Below, one piece after another: positions 8,037 to 11,842 of a DNA stretch of 11,842 bases. The notes beneath the pieces are model-generated. The model was not told the origin of the DNA. It saw only the letters and a list, made by a program, of their open reading frames with translations, and did not search any database. Position numbers and translations under genes: made by a program. Source of the stretch: JBIICS01 sp044238735 (GTDB lineage: Bacteria > Bacteroidota > Bacteroidia > UBA4408); contig JBIICS010000086.1 in NCBI GenBank assembly GCA_044238735.1, forward strand, positions 1-11,842, given 5' to 3'. Positions within the stretch are counted from its first letter, which is position 1; each line of letters begins with the position of its first letter.

Positions 8037-8273
8037 ATGAGAACGATATTAATTATACTTACAATTTACATGGCTTTGAGAGTTTTTTTTAAATATATAT
8101 TACCCTCTCTTTTAGGTATGGCCATCAATAAAGTAGCCGAAAATGCCCGTCAGCAGTCTTCTAATCATAACACAGGTTCAAAACCCGAAGGACATGTAGA
8201 AGTAAATTACAAACCCAATCAGCAAAGTAAAGTAGATGGCGGCGAATATGTTGATTACGAAGAAATAAAGTAA
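8037..8273 (+). CDS. DUF4834-like small membrane protein
   Basis: 78 residues: one N-terminal hydrophobic helix (about 3-29, ILIILTIYMALRVFFKYILP) followed by a polar, probably disordered Gln/Asn/Lys-rich region and the acidic ending GGEYVDYEEIK. That layout and the GEYVDYEEI tail match the DUF4834 family of Bacteroidota as I remember it; no function is known for it. The positive charges after the helix suggest that the tail is cytoplasmic. ATG at 8037 follows a 58-bp spacer without a Shine-Dalgarno sequence. Its stop is one base ahead of the next gene's GTG, so the two are almost certainly co-translated. The call as a real gene is firm, the family fairly firm, the role unknown. Confidence 0.85.
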   Translation: MRTILIILTIYMALRVFFKYILPSLLGMAINKVAENARQQSSNHNTGSKPEGHVEVNYKPNQQSKVDGGEYVDYEEIK

Positions 8274-8274
8274 A

Positions 8275-9012
8275 GTGAAATTATTCAGACAATTATTCTA
8301 TAAAATATTCGGACTTCAATTTTACTTGTCCTTTGTTAGTCGTATCTATCTTTTGCTTGTAAAAAATGGATTCCTTAAAAATAAATACCCCGAATTATTT
8401 TTTTTGAAAGAGATAATAAAACCTGGTTTTTATTGTATTGATATTGGTGCTAATTTGGGTTATTATTCCACTTTTCTTTCTAAGTATGCTGGCGAAAACG
8501 GAAAAGTTTTTGCAGTAGAACCAGTACCACTTTTTCAGGATGTATGGTCTAAAAATATTAGGATGTCTGGTTTTAAAAATCTTCAATTGTTTCCGGTTGC
8601 ATTAGGCGCAGAGGATAGGCCTATCCAGTTAACAATGCCCTTAGTTGGCGGAGTAATACACCACGGAATGACTAAAATTTCCGGAACCTCAAGCGAAGAA
8701 GTAGCAGAAGTATTTGACGCTCAAATGCGAGTTGCCGATCAATTATTTATTAATTTGGAGCGTTTGGATTTTATTAAATGCGATGTTGAAGGCTATGAAT
8801 TTTTTGTGTTAGGAAATATGATCAAAACATTAGAAAAATACAAACCATTGGTTCAATGCGAATTAGGAGGAAATGAAAATCGCCAAAAAGTTATTAATCT
8901 TTTCGAGGGTTTGGGTTATAAAACCTTACTCTTAAAAAATAAGCAACTCATTTTAGCTTCTGATACAGATAAACAAAATTGGCCAAACGATTTTTATTTT
9001 AAGCACAATTAG
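8275..9012 (+). CDS. FkbM-family SAM-dependent methyltransferase
   Basis: 245 residues. Members of this family O-methylate small molecules or sugars. Motif I is FYCIDIGANLGYYS (52-65), the SAM-ribose acidic residue is in VFAVEPVPLF (78-87, Glu82), and the family signature LDFIKCDVEGYEFFVLG lies at 164-180. The length is normal for a stand-alone FkbM domain. The N-terminal 30 residues are basic and hydrophobic (LFRQLFYKIFGLQFYLSF) and may associate with the membrane, though no cleavable signal is evident. GTG at 8275 is one base after the DUF4834-like stop, implying translational coupling. In bacterial genomes FkbM genes often sit in surface-polysaccharide or lipid loci; the YfhO gene downstream fits that, but the substrate cannot be read from the sequence. 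Family call firm, substrate unknown. Confidence 0.92.
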   Translation: MKLFRQLFYKIFGLQFYLSFVSRIYLLLVKNGFLKNKYPELFFLKEIIKPGFYCIDIGANLGYYSTFLSKYAGENGKVFAVEPVPLFQDVWSKNIRMSGFKNLQLFPVALGAEDRPIQLTMPLVGGVIHHGMTKISGTSSEEVAEVFDAQMRVADQLFINLERLDFIKCDVEGYEFFVLGNMIKTLEKYKPLVQCELGGNENRQKVINLFEGLGYKTLLLKNKQLILASDTDKQNWPNDFYFKHN

Positions 9013-9048
9013 AAACTAGAACAGAAAAGGAGATAAATAGTCACTTTT

Positions 9049-9083
9049 ATGAATTATGAATTATGTATTATGAATTATGAATG
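9049..9083 (+). repeat. Five-copy 7-bp tandem repeat (ATGAATT)
   Basis: Heptads run ATGAATT, ATGAATT, ATGTATT, ATGAATT, ATGAATG. The third copy has one change and the fifth ends in G. The repeat is in the intergenic gap between the FkbM gene and yfhO. Similar AT-rich heptad tracts occur between genes in Bacteroidota as I recall, and no function is established. Copy-number change by slippage would alter the distance between the flanking genes. Confidence 0.9.
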
Positions 9084-9109
9084 TTGGATGAAAACCTTTC
9101 TAAAATAAT

Positions 9110-9178
9110 CTGTTTAAGGCTTCGATAAGCTCAGTCTGATGATATTGCTGTCACCCTGAGAAATCGAAGGGTAGACAG
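9110..9178. repeat. REP-like imperfect palindrome
   Basis: The inner arms 9121-9139 (TTCGATAAGCTCAGTCTGA) and 9151-9168 (TCACCCTGAGAAATCGAA) pair with a few mismatches and one bulge around an 11-nt loop. Outer arms (CTGT.TA at 9110 and TA.ACAG ending at 9178) extend the pairing. The core words CTCAG, CACCCTGAG and TCGAAGGGT resemble a palindromic intergenic repeat that is widespread in bacterial genomes. No T-run follows the stem on either strand, so it is not an intrinsic terminator. It lies in the only gap above 200 bp in the window and is likely a mobile or once-mobile REP/MITE-type element. Confidence 0.75.
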
Positions 9179-9201
9179 AAAAAAAATAAAAAATGTATAA
9201 T
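9172..9201 (+). promoter_or_regulatory. Possible promoter for yfhO
   Basis: TAGACA (9172-9177) and an extended TG.TATAAT (9194-9201) are separated by 18 bp and lie about 50 bp before the yfhO ATG. This matches the general sigma-70 pattern. Bacteroidota primary sigma factors prefer a TAnnTTTG -7 box, which is not seen here, and chance TATAAT is common in such AT-rich DNA. A promoter is expected in this gap because the FkbM and yfhO genes are 238 bp apart. The -35-like box overlaps the 3' arm of the palindrome. Confidence 0.25.
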
Positions 9202-9250
9202 AACGATAACCTTCAAAACCATTAAATTAATAAACTAATAAACTAACCCA

Positions 9251-11704
9251 ATGACTTTCAATTTCAAACAAGCATTACCTCATTTAATCGCAATACTTTG
9301 TTTTTACCTATTTACAGTTGCGTATTTTACTCCTTTATTTCAAGGGAAGGCAATCAGACAAAGTGATGTGAGTCAGTTTAAGGGCATGAGCCAGGAAATT
9401 GTAAAACACCGAGAGCAATATGGAGAAGAGCCTTTATGGACCAACAGCATGTTTGGTGGTATGCCTGCTTATCAGATTTCAGTTAAACAACCTAATAACT
9501 GGATGCCTGTTTTTGATAAGGTGTTTAAAGGTTTCTTTCTGCCCGGCCCCTCTGTTTACTTTTTCACTTGCATGGTTAGTGCTTATATCTTAATGCTGGT
9601 TCTTGGTTTAGAAGGTTGGCTAGCCGCCATGGGCGCTCTAGCTTTTGCACTTTCTACATACTTTCTCATTATTATTGAAGCCGGTCACAATACAAAAGCA
9701 GGAGCAATTTCTTATATGCCGGCGGTTTTAGCGGCATTCATCATGACATACAGAGGCAGACAAATGTTAGGTGCAGCTCTTGCGGCTTTGTTTGTTGGGT
9801 TAGAGTTATCTCAAAACCATTTACAAATTAGCTACTATTTATTTTTAGCCATTGGTCTGTATGTGTTGTTCGAGTTTATAGAAAGTGTAAGAAATAAAAA
9901 CATTGTACCATTTGCAAAATCCAGTGTATTGTTGGCAATAGCCTGTATATTGGCTGTTGGACCCAATATTACCAATATATTAATGACTCAAGAATATGGT
10001 AAATCCTCTACTCGGGGTACTTCGGAGCTTACAAATGATAAAGAAAATAAAACAACCGGATTAGACAGAGACTATATTACGGGTTGGAGTTTTGATAAGT
10101 CAGAGGTGTTAACTTTATTAATTCCTAACTATTTTGGTGGAGCCAGCGGAGTTATTGGAAATGACAAAGACGCCATGAAAGCGGTTGACCCCGAAATGCG
10201 TCAATATGTTGGAAATATCAATCAATATTGGGGAAATCAGCCTTTTACCAGCGGACCTACTTATGCCGGTGCCATCATTTGTTTTCTGTTTGTATTAGCT
10301 CTTTTCTTTGTGGAAGGACCTTTAAAATGGGGATTATTAATTGCTACTATATTGTCCATTACACTTTCATGGGGTAAAAATTTCATGGGATTAACCAATT
10401 TTTTCTTAGATTATTTCCCTGGTTACAATAAATTCAGAAGCGTTACCATGATATTGGTAATTGCCGAATTAACTATGCCGGTTTTGGCTTTGGTAGGATT
10501 AAAGAAAATTATTGATAAACCCTCTTTAATAAAAGAAAAAGCGAAGTTCTTCTATATTTCTTTTGCTTTAACTGGAGGTTTTGCTCTGTTGGTTTGGTTA
10601 ATGCCAGATATGTTTGTTACTTGTTGGGCCGATGGAGAATATGAAAATTTGAGTAAGCAATTACAATCCGCCAACTGGCCTCCTGCACAAATGGATATGT
10701 TTATGAGTAGTGTGGAAGCGGCTCGTCAGGCTTTATTAAAATCGGATGCGTTAAGAAGTTTTGCACTGGTTAGTATTGCGGCAGGTTTAGTTTGGGCGTA
10801 CTCTACAGAAAAACTCAATAAAAATATTCTAGCAATAAGCATTACGTTAATTTCTGTTGGGGAGTTATGGATGGTAAACCGTCGTTATTTAAATAAAGAA
10901 AATTTCGTTGCCAAGGCACAAATGGATATCCCTTTTTCTCCAAATGCTGCTAATAGTCAGATACTACAAGATCCCGATCCCAATTTCAGAGTATTTAATG
11001 TTACCCTTAATCCGTTTTCGGATGCATCCACATCCTATTTTCATAAATCTATTGGGGGATATCATGGAGCTAAGTTAAAGCGCTATCAAGAGGTAATTGA
11101 AAACCATTTAAGCAAAAATAACTCCAAGGTTATAAATATGTTAAATACCAAGTATTTTATTGCGGGTAAAGAAGGAGAAGAACCTCGTGCACAAATAAAT
11201 CCTCAGGCTATGGGCAATGCCTGGTTTGTTAAAAATTATAGTTTAGCCGCTAATGCAGATAGTGAATTAAACGCATTAAATACGTTTAATCCCACAACCA
11301 CTGCAATTGTAGATAAACGATATGAAGCAGAATTAAAAGGTTTTGCTAATAATTTTAATGATTCACTGGCTCAGGTAAAATTAACCAGCTATAAGGCTAA
11401 CGAGTTAAAGTATAAATCGAGCGCTGCTCAAACCGGATTAATCGTATTTAGTGAAATTTATTATCAACCGGGTTGGAATGCCACTATTGATGGAAAACCG
11501 GCACCTCATTTTAGAACTAATTATATTTTAAGAGGAATGATTGTGCCAGCAGGAACTCATGAAATTACATTTAAGTTTGAACCTACTTCTTATAAAACAG
11601 GGCAAAGTATTGCACTAGTGAGCAGTATTTTGATTTTTGCATTTTTAGGTGTTATGATTTTTTTGGAATTTAGAAAAAACAAAACCCTGGAGAGTTTAAA
11701 ATAA
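9251..11704 (+). CDS. YfhO-family integral membrane protein (GT-C-like)
   Basis: 817 residues, normal for Bacteroidota YfhO proteins. Helix 1 (about 10-30) is followed by an outer loop with Asp39 (RQSDVSQ), the placement of an acidic residue typical of GT-C glycosyltransferases. Further helices lie at about 100-120, 122-142, 152-166, 172-186, 192-210, 222-240, 338-354, 358-374, 398-417, 433-451, 500-516 and 525-540, with a last one at 786-806. Other conserved-looking stretches are EAGHNTKAG (143-151) and YNKFRSVTM (392-400). Residues 541-785 form a soluble domain, probably periplasmic, ending in the family's characteristic SEIYYQPGWNATIDGK (734-749) and VPAGTHEITFKFEP (765-778). In B. subtilis, YfhO is linked to glycosylation of lipoteichoic acid; Bacteroidota lack that polymer, so the acceptor here is unknown. 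ATG at 9251 has an A-rich leader without Shine-Dalgarno. The gene stands behind its own gap and ends ten bases before a terminator, so it may be monocistronic. Confidence 0.92.
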   Translation: MTFNFKQALPHLIAILCFYLFTVAYFTPLFQGKAIRQSDVSQFKGMSQEIVKHREQYGEEPLWTNSMFGGMPAYQISVKQPNNWMPVFDKVFKGFFLPGPSVYFFTCMVSAYILMLVLGLEGWLAAMGALAFALSTYFLIIIEAGHNTKAGAISYMPAVLAAFIMTYRGRQMLGAALAALFVGLELSQNHLQISYYLFLAIGLYVLFEFIESVRNKNIVPFAKSSVLLAIACILAVGPNITNILMTQEYGKSSTRGTSELTNDKENKTTGLDRDYITGWSFDKSEVLTLLIPNYFGGASGVIGNDKDAMKAVDPEMRQYVGNINQYWGNQPFTSGPTYAGAIICFLFVLALFFVEGPLKWGLLIATILSITLSWGKNFMGLTNFFLDYFPGYNKFRSVTMILVIAELTMPVLALVGLKKIIDKPSLIKEKAKFFYISFALTGGFALLVWLMPDMFVTCWADGEYENLSKQLQSANWPPAQMDMFMSSVEAARQALLKSDALRSFALVSIAAGLVWAYSTEKLNKNILAISITLISVGELWMVNRRYLNKENFVAKAQMDIPFSPNAANSQILQDPDPNFRVFNVTLNPFSDASTSYFHKSIGGYHGAKLKRYQEVIENHLSKNNSKVINMLNTKYFIAGKEGEEPRAQINPQAMGNAWFVKNYSLAANADSELNALNTFNPTTTAIVDKRYEAELKGFANNFNDSLAQVKLTSYKANELKYKSSAAQTGLIVFSEIYYQPGWNATIDGKPAPHFRTNYILRGMIVPAGTHEITFKFEPTSYKTGQSIALVSSILIFAFLGVMIFLEFRKNKTLESLK

Positions 11705-11713
11705 CTTTTGATG

Positions 11714-11737
11714 AGCCCCGTTAATCGGGGCTTTTTT
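11714..11737 (+). terminator. Intrinsic terminator of yfhO
   Basis: A perfect 7-bp GC-rich stem (AGCCCCG / CGGGGCT) with the loop TTAAT is followed by six T residues (11732-11737). It starts ten bases after the yfhO stop codon. This is the only convincing Rho-independent terminator in the window. Confidence 0.95.
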
Positions 11738-11790
11738 GTGGTAATGTGGCAAAAAATAGTTGGTGGATTTTCAAATTAAAAACACTAATA

Positions 11791-11842
11791 TGGAGCCGTA
11801 AACCTGAAGAGGAAGCGAGCTCTGCTGGAGAGCAACTTGCCA
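11791..11842. other. GC-rich foldable tail, possibly the start of a structured RNA or other element
   Basis: The last 52 bases are about 56% G+C, against roughly a third in the neighbouring DNA. They contain a hairpin: GCTCT (11819-11823), loop GCTGG, AGAGC (11829-11833), extended across an internal loop by AAG (11813-11815) and CTT (11836-11838). The final TTGCCA (11837-11842) is the inverse of TGGCAA at 11747-11752. No start codon or recognisable protein is seen on either strand, and it does not fit a canonical tRNA. The window edge cuts it, so identity is open. Confidence 0.35.

Noticed and set aside
9049..9108. A 19-codon reading frame (MNYELCIMNYE...) starting in the heptad repeat, with AAGGAG at 9027-9032 upstream
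   Set aside because: The peptide is only a translation of the tandem repeat, the Shine-Dalgarno-like word is 16 bases from the ATG, and the other genes here do not use such sites.
9110..9178. The palindrome as a terminator of the FkbM gene
   Set aside because: No T-run follows the stem on the + strand (it is followed by A residues), and none follows on the - strand.
11800..11842. Partial tRNA-Gly(GCC), suggested by GCTC...GGAGAGC and TTGCCA
   Set aside because: T8 and A14 are missing, and only five bases separate the D-stem from the presumed anticodon where eight are needed.

Overview
The window comes from an AT-rich (roughly one third G+C) member of the Bacteroidota. The evidence is the gene content: a PD40 (WD40-like beta-propeller) envelope protein, a ClpS of the NDDYNTFDHV type that I associate with flavobacteria, a DUF4834-type small membrane protein, a Bacteroidota-type YfhO protein of about 800 residues, and the near absence of Shine-Dalgarno sequences at the starts. 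I cannot resolve the order or family. Every supported gene is on the + strand, the spacing is tight, and there is no rRNA, tRNA, CRISPR array, transposase or phage gene.

Bases 3-5888 are the 3' part of one giant gene whose start lies upstream of the window (at least 1961 residues). From N to C it carries PD40 propeller repeats, a small beta-sandwich of the carboxypeptidase-regulatory type, about 2.9 kb of acidic linkers alternating with coiled-coil blocks, a nearly perfect 102-bp in-frame tandem repeat, and three SPOR-like modules that should bind peptidoglycan. Two bases after its stop begins a gene for the N-degron adaptor ClpS.

Bases 6349-9012 hold four closely spaced genes: a seven-helix membrane protein of unknown function, a class I SAM methyltransferase related to RlmI but lacking its Cys motif and PUA domain, a DUF4834-like single-helix protein, and an FkbM-type methyltransferase one base after it. 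The 238-bp gap at 9013-9250 contains a 7-bp tandem repeat and a REP-like imperfect palindrome. Then comes yfhO (9251-11704), closed by a clear intrinsic terminator. The last ~50 bases are unusually GC-rich and can fold; they may be the start of a structured RNA or another element cut by the window edge.

Most of the gene products act in or on the cell envelope: the giant SPOR protein in the periplasm or on the outer membrane, the seven-helix and DUF4834 proteins in membranes, and FkbM and YfhO plausibly in glycan or lipid modification. ClpS and the RlmI-like methyltransferase are cytoplasmic. No known defence, secretion or biosynthetic system is visible. The most unusual object is the giant modular SPOR protein.
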